NCBI GenBank assembly: GCA_001970855.1 | Contig: LSSN01000359.1 | Span: forward strand, 1 to 24,333 | From: Smittium culicis | Taxonomy: Eukaryota; Kickxellomycota; Harpellomycetes; Harpellales; Legeriomycetaceae | Reading direction: 5' to 3' | DNA: 24,333 nt | Shown: one piece after another, positions 9,938 to 19,171 of the stretch | Layout: every line of letters starts with the position of its first letter | Numbering within the stretch: the first letter of the stretch is position 1 | Notes under the pieces: model-generated | The model's database searches: none | Seen by the model: only the letters and a program-made list of their open reading frames with translations | What the model was told of the DNA's origin: nothing | Position numbers and translations under genes: made by a program

Positions 9938-10027
9938 ATGTACCTTCACACTAACGAAAAAAACGCTGGTGATTATATCTCTGATCAAGTTTGGAAATCC
10001 TTAAATAATCTTACCAGCTATATCTAA
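9938..10027 (+). CDS. Arginine attenuator peptide (AAP) upstream ORF of CPA1
   Basis: This is a 29-residue uORF in the CPA1 leader. Residues 11-24 read GDYISDQVWKSLNN. They fall in the same register as the fungal AAP of Neurospora arg-2 and yeast CPA1: Asp12, Tyr13, Ser15, Asp16, Trp19, a basic residue at 20, Leu22 and Asn23. In those fungi the nascent peptide stalls the ribosome when arginine is high, which reduces initiation at the CPA1/arg-2 start. Asp12 is essential in Neurospora. The start codon has a poor context (T at -3, T at +4), which would allow leaky scanning to CPA1 when arginine is low. The stop is 164 bases before the CPA1 ATG and no other ATG lies between them. It differs from the known peptides in Gln at position 17 and in a C-terminal extension of about five residues (LTSYI). 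Confidence 0.9.
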   Translation: MYLHTNEKNAGDYISDQVWKSLNNLTSYI

Positions 10028-10191
10028 GCTTTTAACCCAAATAATTTCCCAATCATCTTTACTTTCTTTCAACACATATATTTTTTCTTCATAAAAACCA
10101 CTATTTTTATACTAAGCTTTTTATTCGAATTCTCTATTCTCATATTCCCCTTTTATTAAATCTTTATAGCTACTTTTTATATTTATCAAAA

Positions 10192-11556
10192 ATGTTTTCC
10201 AAATCTGCCTCTTCAGTTTTCACCAAAGCTCGCCTCTCAAAGGCTATTTTTAACAAAAAATCTAGTTCAGTTGGTTCACCAATCTCTTACCAGAAATCAA
10301 AAATTTCTTCAACCTCCTCCATCAACCAGGATTTATTCCGTGCCGTATACCCAGTTTTACCCGGAGAACTTACTGCTCACTTACAGCTTAAAACTGGACA
10401 AGTATTCACTGGCGGCTCTTTCGGTTCTAACACCGCTTCTATGGGAGAAGCTGTTTTCACTACCTCCTTGGTTGGATATCCTGAATCCATGACTGATCCT
10501 TCATATAAAGGTCAGATTCTCATTTTCACTCAGCCTTTGATCGGTAACTACGGTGTCCCTTCTAGGGAGCGTGACGAATTTGGGTTGCTCAAACACTTCG
10601 AATCTGAACAAATTCAGTGCTCTGGTATTGTAGTTTCTGATTATTGCACAAAGTATTCTCACTGGAATGCCGTCGAATCTTTGGGAGAATGGTGTCAACG
10701 ATCTGGCATCCCTGCCATTACTGGTGTTGACACCCGTTCATTAGTTCATTTGCTCCGTGGTCAAGGCTCGACCTTGGGTGCCCTAAACACTGGTAATGAA
10801 AAGCTTGATATTGGCGAAGAAGTCCAATGGTTTGATCCAACCTCTGGAAACCTTGTTGATCAAGTTTCTATTAAATCTCCAAAAGTGTATAATCCAAATG
10901 GTTCTGTAAACATCGGCTTGATTGATTGTGGAGTTAAAAATAATATCATTCGCTTGCTTTGCAAATCTAATGCTCGCGTAACTCTCCTCCCATGGGACTA
11001 TGATTTTGTTCCATTACTCGATCAGTTTGATGGCTTATTCATTTCTAACGGTCCTGGATCCCCCTCTTTCTGTGACACTACTGTTAAAAATCTGCAAAAA
11101 ACATTTGAAATTTACAACAGACCAATATTTGGCATCTGTATGGGTAATCAGCTTCTTGGTTTGGCTGGTGGCTTCAATGTATATAAACTTCCATATGGAA
11201 ATCGCGGCCATAATCAACCTGTCATTGACCTCGAAACTTCTAAATGTGTAATTACCTCCCAAAACCATGGCTTTGCTCTCGACGATTCTGTTGTTCCTGA
11301 TGGATGGCTCCGCTCATTCATGAACGCCAACGACGGCAGTAATGAAGGTATTAGACACTCAACTAAGCCATTCTACTCCGTTCAATTCCATCCTGAAGCT
11401 ATGGGTGGTCCGCTCGATACAATGTACATGATCAGACGTTTTGTTAATGACGTCATTGCTCACAAGGACGTTGAATGGAGAGCCTCCGAAGCTCAACTCT
11501 TCGATACCCAGCTTGGTGCCGAAGAATCAAATAAACTTCAAATGGCCCTACAATAG
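10192..11556 (+). CDS. CPA1: Carbamoyl-phosphate synthase, arginine-specific small chain (glutaminase subunit), probably mitochondrial
   Basis: This 454-residue intronless protein hydrolyses glutamine and passes ammonia to the large chain (CPA2) for carbamoyl-phosphate synthesis in the arginine pathway. The first 45 or so residues are Ser/Lys/Arg-rich without acidic residues, as in a mitochondrial presequence. Residues 57-190 form the small-chain N-terminal domain (TGGSFGSNTASMGEAVFTTS, GVDTRSLV). Residues 240-420 form the class I glutamine amidotransferase domain, with ISNGPGSP at 284-291, the nucleophile Cys316 in FGICMGNQLLG, and His400/Glu402 in VQFHPEA. The length matches fungal CPA1 proteins with a presequence. 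The start at 10192 has a good context (A at -3) and is the first ATG after the attenuator uORF. The gene is convergent with tRNase Z downstream. The free-standing small chain together with the AAP uORF points to the arginine-specific enzyme rather than the pyrimidine one. Confidence 0.97.
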   Translation: MFSKSASSVFTKARLSKAIFNKKSSSVGSPISYQKSKISSTSSINQDLFRAVYPVLPGELTAHLQLKTGQVFTGGSFGSNTASMGEAVFTTSLVGYPESMTDPSYKGQILIFTQPLIGNYGVPSRERDEFGLLKHFESEQIQCSGIVVSDYCTKYSHWNAVESLGEWCQRSGIPAITGVDTRSLVHLLRGQGSTLGALNTGNEKLDIGEEVQWFDPTSGNLVDQVSIKSPKVYNPNGSVNIGLIDCGVKNNIIRLLCKSNARVTLLPWDYDFVPLLDQFDGLFISNGPGSPSFCDTTVKNLQKTFEIYNRPIFGICMGNQLLGLAGGFNVYKLPYGNRGHNQPVIDLETSKCVITSQNHGFALDDSVVPDGWLRSFMNANDGSNEGIRHSTKPFYSVQFHPEAMGGPLDTMYMIRRFVNDVIAHKDVEWRASEAQLFDTQLGAEESNKLQMALQ

Positions 11557-11889
11557 ACTTTTCTTATTTACTTAAAATTTTAATCAATGTTATCTTTTTT
11601 TTACATACCACCACCATTCTTTTTATTTAATGACTTTTTTTTTTTATCATTATATAAAATCAATAAATAAATAGACATACAAATTAGCACTATCTTATCT
11701 TTATCAGGACATAAAATGATTTTATTATTTTTTTTATAAAAAAAATTAAATTTGGTCTATTTTGCTTAATTCTAGATAATGATAAAACTATAAACTATAA
11801 TGAATATAAACGGTAATAAAAAATAGATAAAGTTATATGAAATGAAGAGGTATAAAACTAGATATTTAAAAAAAATAATGATATTTTAG
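11557..11889. other. Convergent 3' spacer between CPA1 and tRNase Z
   Basis: This 333-base AT-rich spacer holds the two facing 3' untranslated regions. No further gene is seen. Confidence 0.7.
11662..11667 (+). terminator. Possible polyadenylation signal of CPA1
   Basis: AATAAA lies 106 bases after the CPA1 stop, within an overlapping AATAAATAAATA run. It is the best candidate in the 333-base convergent gap, but AT-rich DNA makes chance matches common. Confidence 0.35.
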
Positions 11890-14800
11890 TTAACTGGAAT
11901 TCTTTCTCTTTTTGTTAGTTTTGGCCTTATTTATATCCACCTCGTCACTGCAACAGCAGCCGCTTAAATCATTTTGGTTGCTTAAAAGTTCATCCATTTC
12001 CTTAGTTTCCTCGTAAAATAGAACATTCATCTTATCAGCAAATTGATTGTAATTAACAACATCGTCAAGACTGAACACCGCCATATCAAAGGCAAATGCG
12101 CACTTGAATGTGTTCAGCTCTCTTTCTATCAGACTCTCCAAATCAGATCTGTTACTTTCTGGTCTGCTGATTTCACATCCACTTGTGCTCACGGTACTGA
12201 GTCGCTGGCTCTCTTTATCCCAAGGTTCACTAACAAGTGGTACGTATTGGCTGGTCTTGTCAAGGTTCGCTGTCTGGGCAATCTCGGATCTGTTACTTTC
12301 AGCTCCAGCAGTAAATCCAGTAACCATTCCGCCGCTTGCACTGCCACAGCTGGCATCCGTGTACCCATTTGATGAAGCGCCATTAATGCTCGATTTTCTG
12401 GCTATGATTCCGTGTTCTGGCATTTTGTTGTCAAGTATAGGCTGAGAGTAAATGGAACCAATAAGATCAACAAGATTACCGAAATTATTGAAATTCACCC
12501 TTTTAACAGACTCGGCACTGAAGCTGGGAATTCCCACATGCCGCTGGCTGAAATGCGTGAATATGCTGTTTTCAGCACGCATAGCGAGCGAAACCCCGAT
12601 AGCCTCGCTGACAGTTGAATGCCGCTTCTTTATCGCATCCTCAAGCAACTCGTCGTACAATGTCGCTTCGTGCAGCAGTAATGTCAAATTCTGCCCGTGC
12701 TCAACCCTCAGATAGTACGCCAATTTCACTAGATTCACCGATGGCCGTGTATCGCCCGAATAGATGATTTGGAACCCAGACTTGTGCGTTATTGAAATCC
12801 CCATACAGTTGCCATAGTGCTCAACGTCGCACGTATAAATCGATTTCAGCCCCAAACTGTCATACAGCTGCTGGATTTTTTTTTTCGTCTCTATAGCTCT
12901 CATTTGGTACTGGCTCTTATCGTACTGCGTAGTTTGTCCTTGGTGCACAAATTGGTTGCTCACTAAGGCTTTACTTTGATCATGAAATACGTTCGGTCCT
13001 TGGTGCACGAATTGCTTTTGAGACTGAGCGTTTTCTATTCCGTTATTAGCAGCTAGACCTGTTCTCGGTAAATCAAAATTCGGGATAATGAACTCGCGCG
13101 CTCTAATGATAACCAACTTATTAAACCCTATATTTAAAAATTCAGATATTTCGGTCAGGAATGACTCGAATTTTCCAGGGCAAATTATAAACAATTTTTT
13201 GCTTTCTATATCCATATCTACTTCGTCGCCTGAACACGTGCCGCTTGAAAAATTATGAGCGTACCAATCTTCCAGTAGCTGGGCAAGACCCAAATGATGG
13301 TCTGCATGATTGTGAGAAATGTGTACAAGCTTTAGATTTTCTAAAAATGTTTCATAAGTAGAGTTAGAAAATCTATTTTCTCTTGGCGAAGAGTTGGTTC
13401 CAAGCAGTCTTTTGATTTGACATGATGTGCCCTCACCCGCGTCTAGCAAAACAAAGCCATGGCTTGGAATATACAGAAGATTCGAGCTGACGTTTCTTTT
13501 ACACGACGGAATTGCCGAACCAGTTCCTAAAGTTGAAACTAAGAAATCAAACTTTCCAGGATTTTCTGGTGAAGTTTTTGCAGAGTTATTTTCACAATTA
13601 GAATTAGCGCCATTTGGGTTGTTTATAGAGCCAGCTTGTAATGCAGCAGGGTCAGATAATTTAGAAAAAAAGTTTTTATACATGGGATTATCCATAACTT
13701 TTCTGCAAAAATTAAATAGAGATTGATCGTAATTGTTGTAGTGGATGACATCAGTGGTATTAATTTTGAAATCAGGTTCGATCTCCATTTTTAGGTTAAA
13801 TTGTGCTAAACAAACTTTTGGTAGAAAGCCGTTTTTAATGCAATCGATATCAGATAGCTTAGCTATAGGAACGTTGTTGTAGTTGGGGAAAGGAAAAACT
13901 TGTGGATTGATTTGGCCAAGTTGTAAAGATAAGTCGGAGTGCTGTACAAAAGGGTTAACGTTTCCACAGTATTCATTGCTTGAAATGATATGAGTGACAT
14001 TTTTAGGGAATTTTTGCATCCAGTTCAAATAAGAAGCGTTTCTAAGAACGTTTGGACCGAGGCTGTGGAAAATGAATTTAATGCTGCAATCATCGATTTT
14101 TGGGATTTCTTGTGAATTATCAGAGTATTCATTACTTGAACGAGTGATAGAATCAGGATCAGAGGTGTCAGTAGATTTTTCGTTATTAGATTTTGATGAG
14201 TCAAAGAATTGACTGAAATTTTTGTTTGAGATAATAAATGGAATAGAATCTTCGTTTGGACATTCGACCAAAATAAAGGCGCCACGGGGTTTGGAATCGA
14301 ATAAAACTTGGTGAGGAAATATTTCATTTCCATTAGGAGCAATGATAGATTTCCCAGCCACAAGCTCTTTAAATTGAGGGCCTGGTTTAAGGCCTAAAGA
14401 AATGGCTTTTTTAACGTCAAACTTTTTTGGGACTTCAGGACCAACGCAAATAAAGCTAGCGATAGAATCTTTCTTTTTATAATCGGGTAAATTTTGGGAT
14501 GAGTTGTTGGTGTTGAATTGGGATATGTCTAGGTTATTAGTAGAATCGAAAGTCGAGGGCTTTAAAATAGGATATACGGATAAAGAATCATCGGAATATA
14601 CAGGAGAATTAGAGTCGAATATTTTAGAGTTGAATGATACAGCGGCTTGTTGAGTGAAATGTCTAGTAGCATCAAGAGTTTTATCGATATTCTTAGGGCC
14701 ATAAACATTTAAGTTTGTAACGCCGATCGAGCCTAGGGTAAGTAAAAGCCCAGGGAGTCCACCGATATGCGACCAAGAGTTTTGGGTAGAGAATATAGTT

Positions 14801-14955
14801 TTTAACTTTGATATTTTAACGGTGTTTTCGTTAAATAGTCGTTGAGTTCCTTCACCACAATTAAAGAGGTAGCGAGCTTTTTCGAGGTGAACCAGCAGAG
14901 TTGGAACTGAACCGCTATCAGTTGGGGTGTTGATAACCTGAACAAACCATTTCAT
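11890..14955 (-). CDS. TRZ1: Long-form tRNase Z (tRNA 3' processing endoribonuclease, ELAC2/Trz1 family)
   Basis: This 1021-residue intronless protein cleaves the 3' trailer from pre-tRNAs before CCA addition; long forms act in the nucleus and mitochondria. Residues 1-430 are the degenerate N-terminal metallo-beta-lactamase half, with FNCGEGTQRL at 31-40 and the GLKPGPQFKELVAGKS arm region near 188-203 that contacts tRNA. The catalytic half starts at STLGTGSAIPSCKRN (474-488). Metal ligands are seen in SHNHADHH (His548, His550, Asp552, His553), VEHYG (His713), SGDTRP (Asp735) and HFSQRH (His801). HEAT (762-765) and KRHST (777-781) are also intact, so it should be active. It is longer than yeast Trz1 or human ELAC2 (about 830 residues). 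The extra length comes from Ser/Asn-rich insertions, a duplicated 20-residue segment at about 647-686, and a C-terminal tail of over 200 residues ending in a basic KTNKKRKNSS that could be a nuclear localisation signal. The divergent neighbour is WRAP73. Confidence 0.96.
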   Translation of the reverse strand: MKWFVQVINTPTDSGSVPTLLVHLEKARYLFNCGEGTQRLFNENTVKISKLKTIFSTQNSWSHIGGLPGLLLTLGSIGVTNLNVYGPKNIDKTLDATRHFTQQAAVSFNSKIFDSNSPVYSDDSLSVYPILKPSTFDSTNNLDISQFNTNNSSQNLPDYKKKDSIASFICVGPEVPKKFDVKKAISLGLKPGPQFKELVAGKSIIAPNGNEIFPHQVLFDSKPRGAFILVECPNEDSIPFIISNKNFSQFFDSSKSNNEKSTDTSDPDSITRSSNEYSDNSQEIPKIDDCSIKFIFHSLGPNVLRNASYLNWMQKFPKNVTHIISSNEYCGNVNPFVQHSDLSLQLGQINPQVFPFPNYNNVPIAKLSDIDCIKNGFLPKVCLAQFNLKMEIEPDFKINTTDVIHYNNYDQSLFNFCRKVMDNPMYKNFFSKLSDPAALQAGSINNPNGANSNCENNSAKTSPENPGKFDFLVSTLGTGSAIPSCKRNVSSNLLYIPSHGFVLLDAGEGTSCQIKRLLGTNSSPRENRFSNSTYETFLENLKLVHISHNHADHHLGLAQLLEDWYAHNFSSGTCSGDEVDMDIESKKLFIICPGKFESFLTEISEFLNIGFNKLVIIRAREFIIPNFDLPRTGLAANNGIENAQSQKQFVHQGPNVFHDQSKALVSNQFVHQGQTTQYDKSQYQMRAIETKKKIQQLYDSLGLKSIYTCDVEHYGNCMGISITHKSGFQIIYSGDTRPSVNLVKLAYYLRVEHGQNLTLLLHEATLYDELLEDAIKKRHSTVSEAIGVSLAMRAENSIFTHFSQRHVGIPSFSAESVKRVNFNNFGNLVDLIGSIYSQPILDNKMPEHGIIARKSSINGASSNGYTDASCGSASGGMVTGFTAGAESNRSEIAQTANLDKTSQYVPLVSEPWDKESQRLSTVSTSGCEISRPESNRSDLESLIERELNTFKCAFAFDMAVFSLDDVVNYNQFADKMNVLFYEETKEMDELLSNQNDLSGCCCSDEVDINKAKTNKKRKNSS
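12936..13014 (-). repeat. Diverged 60-bp tandem duplication inside tRNase Z
   Basis: The 19-base unit GTCCTTGGTGCAC(A/G)AATTG occurs at 12936-12954 and 12996-13014, exactly 60 bases (20 codons) apart. It gives two protein copies starting QFVHQG at residues 648 and 668, with similar following D-x-S/D-K-S patterns. It lies in a loop insertion of the catalytic half, between the REFIIPNF strand and the CDVEHYG metal site, and keeps the frame open. Confidence 0.75.
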
Positions 14956-16548
14956 TTTCGAAAATTTTGAAGTATGGAAAGAGGCTTTTGTGAAACGGTT
15001 AAAGTTGGGCCTAAAGGAAAATTGATTATAAGTGGGAATGGAGCAATGGAAAGAATTCCAAAAACTTTTATTGGCAAGTGGGTTTTTGATACGCGTCAGC
15101 TTTGATGACTGTTAGAAAATTAGGGACAGTGTAAACTAGATTGTGTAGCTTGATTTTTCCAAGTAAATTCGTAGAGTAATATGAACTTTTTTAAGGCTTT
15201 TCGTGTTTTGATGAAGTGAATAATCGCCCTGTTAAATGAACATTGTATTGACTAAAAACAGAATTTCTACAAATCAATTCGAAAAGATAAATGACTTAGA
15301 ATCTATATTATAATATAAATTTCGATACTTAAAAATTGTAACAAATTTAAGCTTCACATCATTAATTATGTCGCAATTTCATCTTTTTATTAAAAAAATT
15401 TTCATTAGATTTTTTGGCATTAGTTAGTTGGCTTTATTTCGAATCTATATTGGGCAATAGTTTACCATAAACTTCATTTGTAATTGCATTTGGCCAATTG
15501 TTGTTAAATATTTTTTTATGTACCGATTTAAAGCCATTTATGTGAGCTTAATTGGCTAATCATAGTATCTATGCAGTTCTAAAGCTGAATCACGTCACGC
15601 TATTGACCAAGTATTTTATTCGGGCATATATAACCACTAAAATCACAAGACTTAGAAAAGTAAGAATAAATAGCCTTTCATATATGAAAGTTTATTTCCA
15701 AGAGTAAAACTTTTTTCTATAACTATCTTTATCAAATGTAAACTGAATAGAGCGATTAGTTGTAATAGGCATTCTATTCGATATCATTCTCTAATAGAAT
15801 TTATTAGCGAAACTAAATATGATGAGTAGCTAATTTTTAATAGAAAAAATTCATCACCTCTAAAGAATCTATCAAATACCATTTTTTAAATTTGGTAAAG
15901 TTTTTGAAGTTGCTCACAAAGCTATATTCGAGAGATAATTCAAATAATCTGCTAGGGAAATAGTTTGTATTATTTCCCCCTTATACGAGTATGGTGCGTA
16001 TTAATTTGCAGTTCCCATAGAGGTTGTGCTTTTTTGATCTGAACATTAGCATTTAAAAACTAAACAACAAATATTCTCTTAATGTGGTCTACTAAAATTT
16101 TCATTTATGAATTAAAACCAACATATCGATCTATGATTTTTTATGGCCACTAATTCGCCAATTCTGTTAATTTCATACACAATGTATAGCCAAGCATGTT
16201 AAATTACCCATTTTTATTTATTTCATTGGCTGTAGACAGTAAAACTATCCAGCGAATTAGTGTTTTTATTTGTAATATCAACTATTGCTATACAGCTACA
16301 GCTATTTCTCAAAAAATGATACGTACTTTTCATTCGCTCTAATTGTATATACTTTTATTTATTGACCAGTTAGGTTTAATATTCAAACCTTTTCTCTAAA
16401 ACAAATAGAGTAAAACAGAAAAAAAATAGTATACTAAAACTATTTTGCAAGTTTTGTATTTTCACCATTTAATTCAATTATTGCTGGTACATTATACTAT
16501 TTCATTATAAATAATTGATACATCGACAAGGCATAATTATCATAAAAA
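14956..16548. other. Divergent intergenic region between tRNase Z and WRAP73
   Basis: About 1.6 kb of AT-rich DNA contains the promoters of two divergent genes. I see no ORF, RNA gene or clear element. A 16-bp palindrome (CTTTCATATATGAAAG, near 15676) and an 11-bp inverted repeat at about 16147 and 16251 are the only structures noticed. Confidence 0.6.
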
Positions 16549-18908
16549 ATGAACTTGGAATTTTCAAAGCTGTTCAAACATTCTCGAGCAATCTCTGATA
16601 TCTCTCCGAGCGGTGAGTATTTGGCCATTGCAATAGACGATCGACTCACTATTCGACAATTTGATTCGCTCAAAATTCTAAATATTTTTGAAACAAAGTA
16701 CTCTAAACAGCCCGAAATCACAGAAATTAAGTGGTCCCCAAATTCAAAGCATGTTTTAACTGCAAACTATAAAGAGGATAAAGTTCATGTTTGGGATGCG
16801 TTTGGGTCCTCAAAAAACTTTGTTTTTGGGTTTGAAGATCAAGTACAAGGCATTATTTACGCAGATTGGTCGCCATTAGGAAACGCAATATATACTTTTA
16901 GCGAATTCAAGGTATTTATGAACATGTTATTTTTATTTTTCTTTCACAAAATTTTATTTTAGCCTTATATTTTTAAAATGTTCATCAATATTCATGTTAT
17001 ACTAACTATTTTTGACTTAGCTGCGATTATCTATTTGGAATTTACAGGACGGCTCTCAAAAATATATCCAGTTCCCGAAATTCTCGAATAAAGGTACCAT
17101 TTACTTTACTCATATAATTTTTCATATTACCCTACCTTTTTTTTTTACGAATGAATATATTTAATATCTCTTTATAGACGGTATATCTTTCCATCCAAAA
17201 GGTGATTTCTTGGCTGTTCTTCAGAGATCTGAACACAAAGAGCAGCTAGGCATTTACAGTACAATATCATGGGAATGTCTAAAGGTGATTATGAATAATT
17301 TACCATTAATCAAATTTTTACTCTAGGTTTATTTTCTCTCTTTTAATCGCTAAATGGATTTTTGGCTATAATAATTTATTGATTTTCTATTAGATTGTTC
17401 CTCTAAATACCCTCGACTCACAAGCAGTTGAATGGTCTACGTGCGGAAATTGTATTTGCGTTTGGGACACTATCGGAAATGTATCCAAATTTTATTTAAA
17501 ATATTATTTCCTTTTATCTCGCTCTCTATATTACTTCCTTTTATTTTGTAAAAATAATTTATATCTATCTTTTATTTTAGTATAATATTCAAATATTCAA
17601 CAGTATCGGAATATTAAAAAACACCTTTGCACAGCCCGATAATGAGCTAGGAATTAAAACTGTCTCTTGGTCTCCAACTGGCCAGTTTTTAGCTATTGGA
17701 AGCTTCGATCAAAAAGTAAATGTCTAAATCTCAATTTATCCTCATTTAAAATTGAAATGACTGTTTTTTTTTTTTTAAATATTGAAAATTATCCTTAGCT
17801 TTAATTTACATAATTTGATTCCATTTTTAGGTTAAAATTCTTAACAACGTTACTTGGAAACCAATATCCTCATTTTCCCTCAAACAAAGCATATCTAATA
17901 ATGGGACTGTAAGCACATAACTCAAAAGAAAAATTTTAAATTTTATAATAATCATTCCATATACTACTTTTTTATCTCTCTCTGTATATCTATACATATA
18001 TACATAGTTAGCTTTATTAATTACTTGATTTTAGGAAATATTTTCTGAAAAAGTTAAACAATCTAGTAACTACACCGGAAATTATCCCCCTGAAATTAAA
18101 TGTAAAATAATTCGCTGTTTTATATCTTTTAAACCAATCAAAAGATTAATACTTTTACTTTTTAATTGCTAATCTACTTGAATTCTAAATTATGCAACTA
18201 CAATTATATCATTGCTACGCTTAGTTGAACATTCTTTATCCCCTACAAATATCGAAAAGTATGTTCCAAGCGACCTTTCGAAGCCAACACTCAAAGCCGG
18301 AGTGTGTAAACTATCTTTTAACTCTGACGGAACTTTGCTATTATGTATAAATGGTAAAAATTTTTAAAGTATAATAAAAAGTCTAAACTTTTTTTGGTCT
18401 AGAAAAATAATAATTCCTATTTTTTTTTTCTAACTCTATATCCATTTTTATTTATTTGATTAAAATTAATTTAAAAATTATATTAAAAAAATATCAGAAA
18501 ACACGCCAAACTGTATTTGGATATGGTCAATGGTGCAAATGTGTATTATTAGTATTATCCAGACAAAAGAGCCAATAAAGAGAGCTGATTGGAGCCCAGT
18601 TGAGGCTGATATAATGGTATTTTTAACAGCAGGGTCAAAAATATATCTCTACAACAAACCTGAAGGAGTTTCGTGTTTCAATGGACCAGCAGGTAATTAT
18701 TATTATTTTTTATTTTTTATTAGTAGCTATGAGTTCTAATAAATATACTTGGTCTTTTTTTTTTTAAATTATTAAATAAATAAATTGAATTGTTTTTTAT
18801 TTAAAAAAAATAGATCATTTGGACTTTAAGAAATTTATTTGGAATCCTATCGGCGACTCTGTTGTTCTCTTTGATAAAAGCATATTTACAATCGCAACAA
18901 TTAACTAA
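16549..18908 (+). CDS. WD40-repeat protein of the WRAP73/WDR8 family, ten exons
   Basis: Splicing by eye gives exons 16549-16911, 17021-17093, 17178-17284, 17394-17480, 17581-17715, 17831-17908, 18035-18101, 18225-18353, 18498-18692 and 18814-18908. All nine introns (84-144 bases) are GT-AG, every junction keeps the frame, and the sum is 1,329 bases, or 442 residues plus TAA. Human WRAP73 is about 460. Family features in order are the N-terminal block MNLEFSKLFKHS, ISPSGEYLAIAIDDRL, IKWSPNSKHVL with VHVWDAF, ADWSPLGNAIYTFSEFKLRL, ISFHPKGDFLA, VEWSTCGNCICVWD, VSWSPTGQFLAIGSFDQKV followed by KILNNVTWK, LSFNSDGTLLL with IWIWS, and a last WNPIGDSVVLF blade. WRAP73/Wdr8 acts with a coiled-coil partner (SSX2IP/Msd1) at spindle poles or centrosomes; in fission yeast it also recruits kinesin-14 Pkl1. 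The first intron carries a clean ACTAAC branch site close to its acceptor. Confidence 0.92.
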
Positions 18909-19171
18909 CAAATATTTTTTTTGCTTTCAAGAGTACAACCGTAATTTATGATTATAAGCTTATTATCGATAAATAAATAAATTTACATGATTAGAAGGAT
19001 TGTCTATTAATAGTAATATAAATTATAAGAATCGTACAGATCAAAAAAAAAAAAATCAACCAAACGAATCTATTTTTTGGGAAATTTTAAACTCATAAAT
19101 CTACATATTTGTATCTAAAATAAAATTGAGAATAGCTAAAAAAGGTCATTTATTCTTTAAAATAAAAAAAA

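Noticed and set aside
16147..16261. 11-bp inverted repeat (CACTAATTCGC) about 93 bases apart, possible MITE
   Set aside because: The arms do not extend, there is no flanking target duplication, and the match is short for AT-rich DNA.
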